This document shows, piece by piece, positions 33,517-42,089 of a stretch of DNA of 64,000 nt. The DNA comes from Caballeronia sordidicola (GTDB taxonomy: Bacteria > Pseudomonadota > Gammaproteobacteria > Burkholderiales > Burkholderiaceae). The stretch spans positions 638,612 to 702,611 of the forward strand of contig NZ_FCOC02000002.1 of assembly GCF_001544455.2 (NCBI RefSeq), written 5' to 3'. The position numbers and the translations under genes were made by a program. Within the stretch, counting starts at the first letter, position 1; each line of letters begins with the position of its first letter. Under the pieces are notes generated by a model. That model was not told where the DNA came from. It saw only the letters and a program-made list of their open reading frames with translations, and searched no databases.

Positions 33517-33837
33517 TCAAGAATACCGCCGCCACGAATCGGGCGGCGCAGGCGGCGGCTCGCTGGAATGCCCGCCCTGGCGTGAACGTTCGTCGTTGAA
33601 GAGCACGCGCATCTTCTCGAGTGCGATGAGGTGCGAGCGAGTCTCTTCCTTCCATGCGTATTGGACGGACCCGCATAGGGAATCGAGTTCGTACATCAGC
33701 CGCCGTAGCCGAACGATTTCCAGAATGAGGTTGCGGCTTGCCTGGTCGTGGGCGGTTCCGGAGCCATACTCAGTCCAAAGCCGTCGGAGCTCCTTGAGCG
33801 TCGGCGATGGCGAATCGGGTAAGCGGCGATTCGCCAT
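33517..33837 (-). CDS. Hypothetical protein (106 aa) under a LexA-type operator
   Basis: MANRRLPDSPSPTLKELRRL is followed by a helical core (RNLILEIVRLRRLMYELDSL; HLIALEKMRVLFNDERSRQG) and a Pro-rich tail. AAAGGA lies 7 bp before the ATG. A 28-bp palindrome with a consensus LexA box sits 14-41 bp upstream of the start, so expression is likely controlled by the SOS response. The family is unknown; size and helical content leave open a DNA-binding or small regulatory role. Confidence 0.65.
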   Translation of the reverse strand: MANRRLPDSPSPTLKELRRLWTEYGSGTAHDQASRNLILEIVRLRRLMYELDSLCGSVQYAWKEETRSHLIALEKMRVLFNDERSRQGGHSSEPPPAPPDSWRRYS

Positions 33838-33850
33838 GGGAACATCCTTT

Positions 33851-33878
33851 ACGGTACTGTATGCAAATACAGTACCGT
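33851..33878 (-). promoter_or_regulatory. LexA-type SOS operator
   Basis: CTGTATGCAAATACAG at 33857-33872 fits the CTGT-N8-ACAG LexA box. The arms extend it to a palindrome of ACGGTACTGTA and TACAGTACCGT around a 6-nt centre. It lies immediately upstream of the minus-strand 106-aa gene, where it would overlap the promoter. Confidence 0.7.
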
Positions 33879-33939
33879 GCGTGACACTTTCCAGTCAACT
33901 GTTGCGCGCGCTGACGCGCGTGGTCACACACAGCAATAC

Positions 33940-34036
33940 GCGTCGTACAATCTTCTCGCGCTCGTTATCCTTCCTCGGGTAAGACTCACCGGCGCAGCTC
34001 TCAGCCTCTCCGCGGCCACAGCGGAGAGGCTTTTTT
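33940..34036 (+). ncRNA. Candidate small RNA with intrinsic terminator
   Basis: A strong terminator (AGCCTCTCCGC 34003-34013, GCGGAGAGGCT 34021-34031, then six T) has no plus-strand gene ahead of it: the nearest coding regions are on the minus strand. A TACAAT at 33946-33951 could be the -10 of a transcript of about 80 nt starting near 33958. The -35 is weak. The rest of the gap 33879-34205 shows nothing else. It could instead be a leftover terminator. Confidence 0.35.
34003..34036 (+). terminator. Rho-independent terminator
   Basis: An 11-bp perfect GC-rich stem with a 7-nt loop runs directly into a T-run on the plus strand. The hairpin would not terminate minus-strand transcripts because no T-run follows on that strand. 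Confidence 0.8.
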
Positions 34037-34205
34037 CATTTTTTGGCTGAGGGTTGCTCTGTTGCGGTCAGCTCGCGCGCGGGAACGGTCGACAAACATC
34101 GAGGGTGAGTCATCGGAAGTTCTGCTCAGCTCAATTGAAGCAAGCTACCGACGATATGGCTGCAGCTACGAGGCTTCGGTTAGCGTAGTTGAAAACTTGG
34201 GAACG

Positions 34206-34802
34206 TCACTTTCGAGGTGAGAGAGGTTTTGGTTTTGTCCAAATATCAAGAATATCTGAAATCTTGAATAGGTTTTCGTCTAATTGGTCTTTCTTGACTT
34301 GCATCGCAATAACTCGTTTGAATTCTTCTGGATTCACCTGTCTCAAATAGGCTAGGTCGTTCAATTTCCCAATCACTTCGGCTTGGTATGCTTCGCCAGT
34401 CGTTCCGCGCGGAAAGATTTCGACAGGCGTGGGGTGAATCCGTGAATTCTGAGTCGTATTCATTAGCCTCGTATCTACTCGTGGAACATAGTTGCTGGCG
34501 CAGTAGGTGTTGGTGAAGGTTGCTTCGGTGTGTGGAATTGATAGCTTAAAGTCTCCGTTTTTAGAAGTGGTGACGCTCTGCAATGGCTTATTGCCGAAGA
34601 TAGGACAAGTGGTTTCACCTGGTTTTGTTTCGACTAATTCCGCCCAGGCAGTGACGGCCGCGTCGACGGGGGCCCCACTCGCACCGTCTAAGACCTGTCC
34701 CGAGTGGGAATAGCCTGTCTCTCCAAACCCGGGGGATGAGGTCGTCAGCAGCAGTGTGAAAACCGCTACCGTCGGAAAACGTAGACGAGATTGATGATGC
34801 AT
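34206..34802 (-). CDS. Hypothetical secreted protein with carboxypeptidase-regulatory-like domain
   Basis: About 198 residues from the ATG at 34802 (MHHQSRLRFPTVAVF), with GGAG 9 bp upstream; the longer start at 34838 reaches deeper into the preceding gene. A signal-type hydrophobic stretch (TVAVFTLLLTTSSPGFG) precedes a beta-sandwich pattern: GYSHSGQVLDGASGAPVDAA, VTTSKNGDFKLSIP. That is the Ig-like CarboxypepD_reg layout. The C-terminal part is helical. It overlaps the end of the membrane-protein gene upstream, so the two are one operon. The function is not known; it may sit on the periplasmic side of its partner. Confidence 0.65.
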   Translation of the reverse strand: MHHQSRLRFPTVAVFTLLLTTSSPGFGETGYSHSGQVLDGASGAPVDAAVTAWAELVETKPGETTCPIFGNKPLQSVTTSKNGDFKLSIPHTEATFTNTYCASNYVPRVDTRLMNTTQNSRIHPTPVEIFPRGTTGEAYQAEVIGKLNDLAYLRQVNPEEFKRVIAMQVKKDQLDENLFKISDILDIWTKPKPLSPRK

Positions 34803-35470
34803 AAAAATGCTCCGTATATGACTAGCCATCTTCTCCACGCCGCGGAACGCTCTGCGCTGAAAACTTCTACCGTTGCTGGGAGTACCGAAGGCTCAAGGTC
34901 GCTAACTTCAAGCGTGTCATTGCACAGCAAAAATGTAATTTGAGGATGTCGGAAGTTGACAAACTGCAACTGCGGATTCGGAGAACTGAAATCAACCATC
35001 CGCACCGCCGCTTGTGATTCGAGCTCTCGGGAGTCAAGCGGTCTGCATGACGGAGCAACTTTAGCGGGTAGTCGGAAAGTGGCGTCGCTTGCCGCTTGGA
35101 GGCCTGCATGAAACTCAAGCAAGCTCTGCGTCTTAAACATTGTGGCGCTGCGGGAAACTGATAACGGTACGTTTGACAGAACGTAGTTGAGGAAGAAGAC
35201 CAGTCCGATAGAGATAAGACACAGCGTGAATCCGACTTGCAGACGCAGGAACGTGGTTGAGATTTTTTTGCCCGTAAAGCCAACTTGTTTTGGAAAGTCA
35301 GTGAGCAATATCGCTAGATTCGCTATGAGAAGCGCGCCAGCAACTCCTGAAACGCAGAGCGTCACTATCGTCGGCATCGTGGTGAACTGCCACAGTGCGG
35401 GCCATGCCGGCGCCAACGTAACAATCGCGCTCGCGCCAATTGTCGCGATTTGCGTACCTTTAGCCGCCAC
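34766..35470 (-). CDS. Hypothetical membrane protein
   Basis: 234 residues from a GTG at 35470, preceded by GGGAGGAA at good spacing. Hydrophobic segments lie at ~12-30, 33-58 and 76-98 and another near the C-terminus (WLVIYGAFLCIINLVYVF). Between the third and last lies a ~110-residue soluble region containing two cysteines (PSCRPLD; FLLCNDTLE). The family is not recognised. It is translationally overlapped with the secreted beta-sandwich protein, suggesting a membrane complex. The 375-bp gap 35471-35845 behind it shows no convincing gene or repeat. Confidence 0.65.
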   Translation of the reverse strand: MAAKGTQIATIGASAIVTLAPAWPALWQFTTMPTIVTLCVSGVAGALLIANLAILLTDFPKQVGFTGKKISTTFLRLQVGFTLCLISIGLVFFLNYVLSNVPLSVSRSATMFKTQSLLEFHAGLQAASDATFRLPAKVAPSCRPLDSRELESQAAVRMVDFSSPNPQLQFVNFRHPQITFLLCNDTLEVSDLEPSVLPATVEVFSAERSAAWRRWLVIYGAFLCIINLVYVFRR

Positions 35471-35845
35471 GACCGTTCCTCCCGTGCGGTTAGCGTTAGG
35501 AAATCCAGACGACTACTCTCTCCGCCGAACAATCTCCGTGCGCTATGCGCACCCTGGTGCGGACCGCATTAAAGATAGTTCCCGACACTAAAAATTTTAT
35601 GAGGACTTTTCCCAATAACAATCGAGCACAACGAAGGACTTCGGTACAAAAATCCCAGCGCTCAACCTCAGCAGTTCAGCCTGCTCAAGACGTAATAATT
35701 GTATGCCTTTCGACTGCCTTGGCGGCGTTGCATAACTGTGACCAACTTCCACTGAGCAACGCTCGACTTTCGCAGCTGCCTCGGGGTTACAGACGGAAGA
35801 GCAACGCCGCAAATGTCCGGCCGGTTTCCAGCTTAATGTGGGAAG
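35471..35845. other. Intergenic stretch, no gene seen
   Basis: Short open frames on both strands here have no ribosome-binding site and no recognisable motif. It must hold the promoter of the membrane-protein gene and the 3' end of the SRAP transcript, but no clear signals stand out. Confidence 0.5.
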
Positions 35846-36808
35846 TCACGCGGCCAGCCGATGCTCGTAATACGGGCGGTCACGGTCATCAAGAATCGCG
35901 TACATCGCTTGGAGGTTTTTCGGGTCTGGATTCAGCCAGGCGTCGATGTTTTCTGGTTTGATTGGAATGATGCAGCGGTCGTGGCCGGCCGCTGCAACCT
36001 CTGTCGGCGGTTCGTCGGTGATTGCCGCGAAGGAAAGCAAATCCGGTTCGCCGTGCGCGGACCATCGCGACCAGAGGCACGCAACGTGCATCAGCTCGCC
36101 ACTGCTCGGACGAAATTCGAGAACAATGTTCTCGTCTCGGTCGTGTGTCTCGGAGAGCGTGCCTTCAAACTTGGCCTTGCTCACATTTTCATAGAAGACA
36201 TCGACAAGCATCACCCCGTGCGTGTATCCAAAACACGGCTTCCAGAATCCGGTAAGGTTATCGCGCCGCGCGTTGTAGGTGCCCGGATATTTGACGTCAT
36301 AGGATGCTGGCTTGCCAGCAATGCGGCATTGGTATCGCATCGGTTTCACAATGCGCTTGCCATCCTCCATGACCAGCAGTGGAGCGTAGCTGCCCGGAAA
36401 GATACGCGAGTCACGCGCCTTGAGCTCAGTGCGCTCAAGGTCAGCGAGCCGGCGCATGGTCGCATCAATTTTGTCGGTCGAGATTCGCTTGCTTTCAGTG
36501 GCTGCTTTCGTCGTCTTTGTCAGCAGCGTGCGCTCAGCGTCAGCCAGCCTCTTCCTTTGCTTGAAGAGCTCTTGCTCGAGCTTTGTCGCTTGCTCCGCGT
36601 TAAACCGGGCGATGAGCGTCTCGATTTCCCGTTCAGTATTGTTCTGCGGTGACGCGAACGCGGCCTCCATTGCTTTGGGGATTTTCGCCTTGCTGATGCC
36701 TTCGGCGCGTTCAAAGAACAGGCGGGTGAACTCGTGAATGTCCATCGTCGCGCCGAACATGCGCACAAATCGCTGGTAGTCCGCTTTTATTTGAGCTGAG
36801 TAGCACAT
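35846..36808 (-). CDS. SOS response-associated SRAP/HMCES-family protein
   Basis: 320 residues from the ATG at 36808, with AGAGGTG before it; this start puts the essential Cys at position 2 (MCYSAQIKADYQRF). Catalytic-site residues visible: Cys2, Asn179 in PGTYNARRDNL, Glu207 in VFYENV and His276 in AAAGHDRC. SRAP proteins bind abasic sites in single-stranded DNA and form a thiazolidine crosslink that shields the lesion. Residues ~40-135 are a Lys/Glu-rich helical insertion found in the MCYSAQ subfamily and absent from short forms such as YedK. The nearby decayed imuA and SOS-type boxes fit a DNA-damage setting. Confidence 0.93.
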   Translation of the reverse strand: MCYSAQIKADYQRFVRMFGATMDIHEFTRLFFERAEGISKAKIPKAMEAAFASPQNNTEREIETLIARFNAEQATKLEQELFKQRKRLADAERTLLTKTTKAATESKRISTDKIDATMRRLADLERTELKARDSRIFPGSYAPLLVMEDGKRIVKPMRYQCRIAGKPASYDVKYPGTYNARRDNLTGFWKPCFGYTHGVMLVDVFYENVSKAKFEGTLSETHDRDENIVLEFRPSSGELMHVACLWSRWSAHGEPDLLSFAAITDEPPTEVAAAGHDRCIIPIKPENIDAWLNPDPKNLQAMYAILDDRDRPYYEHRLAA

Positions 36809-36928
36809 GGTCACCTCTTTGGTCGAACAAAAGGACGGGCTTGACGATGCCACCACGTATTGCCGCGCGGGCGGTGCCTTGTGCCTGCACGCATCGACTG
36901 CGACGACTGGAAGCCAACGCCTGCCTCT

Positions 36929-37147
36929 TCAGTGTCGCACACCTTGTATTGGCCGATTTGCCGACAGGCTTGAGGCAGCAAGGATACGGAGCAGCGCATC
37001 CAGCGTCGCGTGCAACTCATTGGTGACACCAATAGATTCAGCGGCGTCCATCATCCCGAAGCACGTTGAGATTGCCATGGAGCACTGGTCGTCAATTCTC
37101 TGCTGTGCCGCATCTCGCGACAACGAATAGTCTCTCGCTGATTCCAT
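36929..37147 (-). CDS. Small hypothetical protein (72 aa)
   Basis: MESARDYSLSRDAAQQRIDD continues as a helical chain (CSMAISTCFGMMDAAESIGV; HATLDALLRILAASS). The ATG at 37147 is preceded by AGGAGG with 5-bp spacing, one of the best ribosome-binding sites in the region, which argues that this short frame is real. The family is not recognised. It lies upstream of the SRAP gene on the same strand, 120 bp from its start, and could share its transcript. Confidence 0.55.
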   Translation of the reverse strand: MESARDYSLSRDAAQQRIDDQCSMAISTCFGMMDAAESIGVTNELHATLDALLRILAASSLSANRPIQGVRH

Positions 37148-37359
37148 CTCCGCCTCCTGCGGTTCGTCCTATGCGAGCCCAATGAACAGAGCGCTCTAAT
37201 GGCAGTCTAGAGGGTGCATCTGCGACCACATGATTTTTCTGAAAAAGATGGCGTTGTGCGGGCTGAAGGCCGCTGACGTTGCCCGACATAAATCCTGTTC
37301 GCAGCAAACGGACAGCCGGGAGCTGATGCGACACGGAGATGTAACGGCAATTCAGTCGT

Positions 37360-37763
37360 TTACCGGCTAACAACGTCGAAGAACAGCGAGCTGCTCGTGC
37401 GCGCGGCCAGCCGCAGCCTTTGGCGCGCATCTGCTCGAGCATGGGACTGCCATAGCAGCACGGCGCCGCAGGTTCCCGCCTTCAAGGCCTGTTCGGCCCT
37501 TCACAACTGGTCACTGACTCGCCTTGCCCGTAGCAACAAAAGCTGGCTTACCGGCACACCCGAGTAAGCCAGACCCTGACCATTGGGCTGGCTGGGCGGG
37601 TCGACCAGCACGATGGGCTTTTCGAGGGATGCAAGTGCTGGCTCGAGCAGCCGGATTTCGCCGGAATCGGTGGCTCGAGAAAGGATTTCAGTGAGCGCCC
37701 CGACAGGCCATCCTCAACCCGGAGGCTCGCGTGACAGCGCTGGGTGACCTAGTCAGTGAAGCC
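37360..37763 (-). pseudogene. imuA: Degenerate imuA (translesion-synthesis accessory protein)
   Basis: One minus-strand frame reads GWPVGALTEILSRATDSGEI, EPALASLEKPIVLVDPP, AYSGVPVSQLLLLRARRVSD, then after a stop RAEQALKAGTCGAVLLWQSH and LRLAARTSSSLFFDVVSR. This follows ImuA, including the PGGGWP-type entry and the W-x-AEQ-x-L-x-x-G-x-x-GAVLLW block. In-frame stops are at 37714-37716 (probably from Gly), 37501-37503 (TGA where TGG is expected, giving W-x-AEQ) and 37753-37755. The intact protein helps the ImuB/DnaE2 mutasome. No imuB or dnaE2 is present here, so this is a remnant. The rest of 37148-38028 shows no other gene. Confidence 0.7.
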
Positions 37764-38028
37764 AAATAAACAATAGGGGCCGGGCGGGCCGTGATTCGAA
37801 ATAAATCGCGATTTGTTAAGACGATATATTCGACGATGTGGTCCTGCGTGAGGGTCTGTTCAAGAACTTTCTTGATGTCGGCTCGAGATGAAGTCAGGCG
37901 CAAAGAAGTTGGGCAGGATAGAGGGCAGTGCTTGCTTCTTCGTAGAAAATGTCAAAGAATTGAACTCGCTGCTTGATAGTCGAGTCAAGCGTCACGCCTA
38001 CAATGCATCTGGTCTGAGGTAACTCAAT

Positions 38029-39033
38029 ATGAGAAGACAGACTGTACTCGCGCATGTAGCATCGTTTGGCTATCAAGCCGCTTGCCGTGCAGTGCCAATC
38101 GCTACCATTTTGGCGTTGGCAGGTTGCAGCTTGTTCAAATCACAGACAACAGCCGATGAGCCCAAGATTGAGCAAGTAACATTGCAAGATTATCTGCTTG
38201 ATATCAAGCGGCAAATTGCCGTGTTTCAATCGTATCAAATAGCAGATGCCAAAATTTTCGAGTCTAATTCGAGACAGAAAAATGACGAATATGAATGTGG
38301 TAACGGAGGTGACGTATTCATTCTCACGTCGGTCAAATTGGATGTCTTGACTACAACTGACCGAAACTGGAAAGCGGATGGAACCGGGAACGCGGCAGGT
38401 GGCTTTATAACAATACCTAAACCCACTGGGTCAAAGGAGACAAAAGCCAATCAACATCTCATCTACACACAAACTATTCTTCCTGAGCTCGCGCAAGACC
38501 AAAGTATATTCACAAAGTCAAATATGGACATCTTGAACAAGGCTCCGTCTCCGATAGCCGTGACGATTGAACGACTCAAGAATGCATTGGATGTGACGTC
38601 GAAGAAGCACCAGGAAACTAAAAAAGGGGCCTTTCTTGGGAAGCTACCATGTCTTACAGCTGCGCCGATTTCAAAAAAGGTTACGGACCATACGTTCACC
38701 CTTGAGCTCGATACCACAACGGATTACGGCTTTAAAGCAACTGTCGTCGTGGCGGACTATGGGATAGGCCTCGAGCATACAAATACCGAGACCAACACTT
38801 TAACTGTAACTTATCAGGTGTGGCCTTGGGACCTTTTGCCGAAATCGGGTAAGGTCGGCGGAAAACCTATTAGCAGCGATACCGAGTTTATTTACTGTCA
38901 AGGCGAAAACCATCTTGTCAACATATGTAAGGTGACTGGAAAGGAATCTCCTGTTGCCGTTTCACCGAATGAGCGTAAGACTCTTTCGGAACAGTTGCTC
39001 TTGCGGAACCGTATTCTTCTTGATGCCCACTGA
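38029..39033 (+). CDS. Hypothetical lipoprotein
   Basis: 334 residues. A basic start, a hydrophobic stretch and LALAGCSLFK give a lipobox with Cys33, so it is probably lipidated and sorted to a membrane. The mature chain has a central region rich in Thr and Lys (KLDVLTTTDRNWKADGTGNA; LPELAQDQSIFTKSNM) and paired cysteines near the C-terminus (YCQGENHLVNICKV). No family is recognised. AT-rich codon use contrasts with the flg and glm genes, consistent with recent acquisition. No neighbour is close enough to form an operon. Confidence 0.7.
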   Translation: MRRQTVLAHVASFGYQAACRAVPIATILALAGCSLFKSQTTADEPKIEQVTLQDYLLDIKRQIAVFQSYQIADAKIFESNSRQKNDEYECGNGGDVFILTSVKLDVLTTTDRNWKADGTGNAAGGFITIPKPTGSKETKANQHLIYTQTILPELAQDQSIFTKSNMDILNKAPSPIAVTIERLKNALDVTSKKHQETKKGAFLGKLPCLTAAPISKKVTDHTFTLELDTTTDYGFKATVVVADYGIGLEHTNTETNTLTVTYQVWPWDLLPKSGKVGGKPISSDTEFIYCQGENHLVNICKVTGKESPVAVSPNERKTLSEQLLLRNRILLDAH

Positions 39034-39472
39034 CGGTACATTGCAACCGACATGAGGCTGAGTTTTCTGTCGTTGTATTCGATTCAGGCTCTTTCGACTA
39101 CCTTGTATACGGTGAGATTTCCCAGCAGTTGCGACGCAGGAAAGCCTGTGTTGCGAGCAACGCCGGAAGATGGGCGCCATGCACGGCGAATTCACGATAG
39201 CACCTCTTCGGTTTTCCGGTCTCCGACCTCGCAGGCTCACCGTTTCGATGGCCTGAAGCTACTTCGATTTGTCGAGTCGGTCCGGAGCGAAGGTTGGTTC
39301 TTCGCCAACGTGTCTATCTGTTTGAAGACACGGCTAAAATCGTCGACTGACGTCAGTTAGAGCTCCAGGCTCACTACTATACTTAATGTCGTCCACACTA
39401 AAAATCCGCATGCGCTCCGCGTTGCTTAAAGCGCGCGCGACTCCAGTCAGCAGTTTTTGGCACGCAGGGAAG
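39034..39472. other. Intergenic stretch, no gene seen
   Basis: No frame here has protein-like composition with a credible start. The last part (around 39378-39390) has TATACT-like promoter sequence that may serve the small gene at 39473. Confidence 0.4.
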
Positions 39473-39667
39473 ATGGAACCCAATTTCTATAAAGAGTGTG
39501 AGGTGTGGGGGTATGCCATCCCACGGGACGGACGCTTTGACGCAAGCACCACCATCACGTATGGCAGAAAATCTATCGAAGGTTCTGGCGTACTCGCAAC
39601 CTGCGATACCGATAAGGAAACACGAGCCGTGGGCGTGTCGTGGGCACGAGCCTGGGTTGATACGTGA
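39473..39667 (+). CDS. Small hypothetical protein (64 aa), paralogue of the gene at 33288
   Basis: MEPNFYKECEVWGYAIPRDG, then SIEGSGVLATCDTDKETRAV and VSWARAWVDT. The segment GSGVLA...GV-x-WA-x-x-W-x-D matches the 66-aa protein at 33288-33488. AGGGA lies very close to this ATG; a longer in-frame start at 39386 adds 29 residues without similarity to the paralogue. The function is unknown. Confidence 0.6.
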   Translation: MEPNFYKECEVWGYAIPRDGRFDASTTITYGRKSIEGSGVLATCDTDKETRAVGVSWARAWVDT

Positions 39668-40027
39668 GGCTAGGCCCATCGGACGGCAAAATCGGACGGC
39701 AAAAAGACGCCCATCCACTGCATGGATTTTGTGTCTGAAAGAGCTTTTTGAGTGGACGAAGATGTTAAAAAGACATCTAACGAACGGGGCTTTAACTTTT
39801 TGCGAGCGACCGTTTTAGAATTTATGGCGCCGGCAGCGCATCGCCGAATCAGCCGATTATGCTTGCCCCTTCATCCGGCGCCCGGCGGCGGGCCGCGGTG
39901 AACGCGTGCCAGCAAACAGCGACACTTACGGTAGCCACCGCTCCTCCGAAGGCTGCCCTTCGAGAGTGCGATTGATACGTCAGAAGTGACTTGACCAGTG
40001 ACGCAGGTTAAGCCGCCACGGAACCTT
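39668..40027. other. Intergenic stretch, no gene seen
   Basis: Nothing in this 360-bp gap has a convincing start, composition or motif. It separates a plus-strand small gene from the convergent 3' end of the putative nuclease gene. Confidence 0.4.
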
Positions 40028-41524
40028 CTATGCGTCGTCATTGTCTGGCGCAAAGCCGACAATTATCAAACCGTAGGCTGTGTGTTCGAATGGGTACGCA
40101 GTCATTGTTTCCCAGTCAATGACGTTCGAAAGTTCAAAATAGGAGCCCTCAACGCGGACCGCAGAGTCGACCGTGCTCCACAGGTCGCCGAGTGATTGAA
40201 CCTCCTGGTTCGTCTGAATTCGTTCTGAGCCACCCGAGAAGAGTTTGCAGGACCAGATATCACCAAGAAGCGTCAGCCACGAGATGAATTCCTTGTTTCC
40301 GTGCTTCATCTCCTTGAGCCGTGAGGCCAAAGCAGCCCACATTTCAAAGCTCCCATCGATGTCAACCCTATTGCCGGGATTCGCCCGCTCGCTTGCGTAA
40401 CGGGCCATCTCAGACAAGCGTCGATTGATAGTCCGAGGCTTGACGTCCGGCCTGTCTCTCCAGCGGCTAAGCACAGGCACCAGCCACTCGAGCAGTGATA
40501 TTGCCCAAGTTAGCTTTTCATGGTTCTGACGCATGAGTATCGAAACTCCCACCCAAACGTCCTTTCTGCCTGGCACGGGTGCCCAGTCGAATCTACCAGC
40601 CGACATGCCGAATTCGGTCTCGTCGGTCAGGCGCGCGATGCCTTCAAACTGTTCCAACGCTTGAGTCCAGCAGAGGAAGTCACCTGCTTCCTTAAAAAGC
40701 AACGGTGCATCAAAGTCAGACGGCGTGGCTTCCACCTCACCCGCGGGCGGGTCCATCAAAAGAACCTCTAACGTGTTATCCGGCGGCGCAAAATAGGTCA
40801 TCACGCACGCTTGCTCAGCCGGAACTGCGTTGACAGTGGTTAGTGAGCCTGCATCAAGCCATTCAACTCTTTTAAGCTTGCCTGCTTGATGCAAGCCCGA
40901 TTTCAGGACTTCGTTGTTCTGGTCTCCGAGTGACCCTTTGGTTTCGATGCAGGCCCAATGGCTGACTCGACCATCAAACCGTACTAAAAAGTCCGGGTTG
41001 AGTGCCTTGCTCGCGCTCGTGACCTTGAAATTGACGGCATGACTGGAGAGCACGCCGTAGTGCCAGAATGCGCCGACTTTTCCCCACCTGTTTTCTTGCC
41101 CCCAAAGACCTGTTGCGACGCGGGCGTACAAAGTGCCTAGCAAGTATGAAAGAGCGGATTTTGCGGACTTCTCCAGCTCAGGAGCAAACGGCTGGAGGAC
41201 CGATATTCCCCCTGTCCCCGACTTAATCAAGGACAGCGCCAAGTCTAGCTGGCGCCACAGATGCTGGTACAGCGAAACTCGGTCCGCAACAGGCATGGCC
41301 GGCATCGGTGCCGCATTCGCTCCGTATCCGCTGTCGAGTGCAGCGGCGAGCAAAGCTATGTATCCATGTAGCGTGGCGGGGTCCGGCAGTTTGGACGTGA
41401 CTGGCGTTGCTGTTCCGGGTGTCGTCACGGCACAGAACTGTGCTCGGAACGGTCCAGCGGTGAGCGTGAAATCGAGCGGGACGCTCGTCGAGAAAGGCTC
41501 GATATATTCAACGACGTTCGGCAT
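40028..41524 (-). CDS. Putative PD-(D/E)XK-type nuclease-like protein
   Basis: 498 residues, no signal peptide. In the middle, NPDFLVRFDGRVSHW followed by ACIETKGSLG gives the PD-(D/E)XK arrangement Asp178...Glu194-Thr-Lys196, each on a predicted beta strand. This is the metal-binding core of many restriction and defence nucleases. The N-terminal ~130 residues and the C-terminal ~280 residues (WAISLLEWLVPVLSRWRDRP; WTLLGDIW-like ISWLTLLGDIWSC) are mostly helical and not recognised. It stands alone, with more than 300 bp free on either side. Nuclease function is an inference from the motif only. Confidence 0.6.
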   Translation of the reverse strand: MPNVVEYIEPFSTSVPLDFTLTAGPFRAQFCAVTTPGTATPVTSKLPDPATLHGYIALLAAALDSGYGANAAPMPAMPVADRVSLYQHLWRQLDLALSLIKSGTGGISVLQPFAPELEKSAKSALSYLLGTLYARVATGLWGQENRWGKVGAFWHYGVLSSHAVNFKVTSASKALNPDFLVRFDGRVSHWACIETKGSLGDQNNEVLKSGLHQAGKLKRVEWLDAGSLTTVNAVPAEQACVMTYFAPPDNTLEVLLMDPPAGEVEATPSDFDAPLLFKEAGDFLCWTQALEQFEGIARLTDETEFGMSAGRFDWAPVPGRKDVWVGVSILMRQNHEKLTWAISLLEWLVPVLSRWRDRPDVKPRTINRRLSEMARYASERANPGNRVDIDGSFEMWAALASRLKEMKHGNKEFISWLTLLGDIWSCKLFSGGSERIQTNQEVQSLGDLWSTVDSAVRVEGSYFELSNVIDWETMTAYPFEHTAYGLIIVGFAPDNDDA

Positions 41525-42089
41525 GTACTGAGCGACTCGGACGGTCTTTCAAGTTGGTATTGTGCGGTCCCCCGTCGATGACAGCATTGCGCCGTGCCGT
41601 GCGTTGCTTTGAAGGGACCTTTGGCGTTGTGCATTATGCAACGGGACGCTCCGTTGCCGGGTCATTCAGGATTGGATTTGCAGAGGAGGAGAGCATAGAA
41701 GGGAAGCAATGACCGCGGGGGTCCTCCGGAAGTAGTGTGCGTGGCGTCCGGCCTGTGGAACGCGTAGGTCGAGCCGGCAAGCTCTAGCGACTAAAAGAAG
41801 AAGTGTCGCAATGGCGTGAGTGCCGCGCCGAGTGCAGATGCACCCCCGTTGGTCTCGCTGAAGACAAGCTTTGGCCGAGGCGGGGGCCGGTCATAGCGGC
41901 TGTTCTCATTCAGGAAGGAGAGTCGGTCCATCAACAGTTGGGCGAGTGTGCGGGGTATCTGGACACCAAAGACATCGGCATTGGGGTCTATCAACCCGGA
42001 GATACCGTTCATTACCAGGTCGCTGACAGTATGCCAGGCCCGTGGAAGCTTGCCGAAGGCGACTTCATGGTCGGCGATGCGATTGGTCA
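41525..42089. other. Decayed stretch; one ambiguous open frame on each strand
   Basis: A minus-strand frame at 41791-42093 (MMTNRIADHEVAFGKLPRAW) and an overlapping plus-strand frame at 41803-42165 (ending EEYGIGLRDSC) both look partly protein-like. Neither has a good ribosome-binding site or a family I recognise, and they cannot both be real. No call is made. The rest of the stretch shows nothing. Confidence 0.3.

Noticed and set aside
36811..37032. Minus-strand frame overlapping the SRAP start region
   Set aside because: It conflicts with the better supported 72-aa gene, which has an AGGAGG site, and it has no family features.
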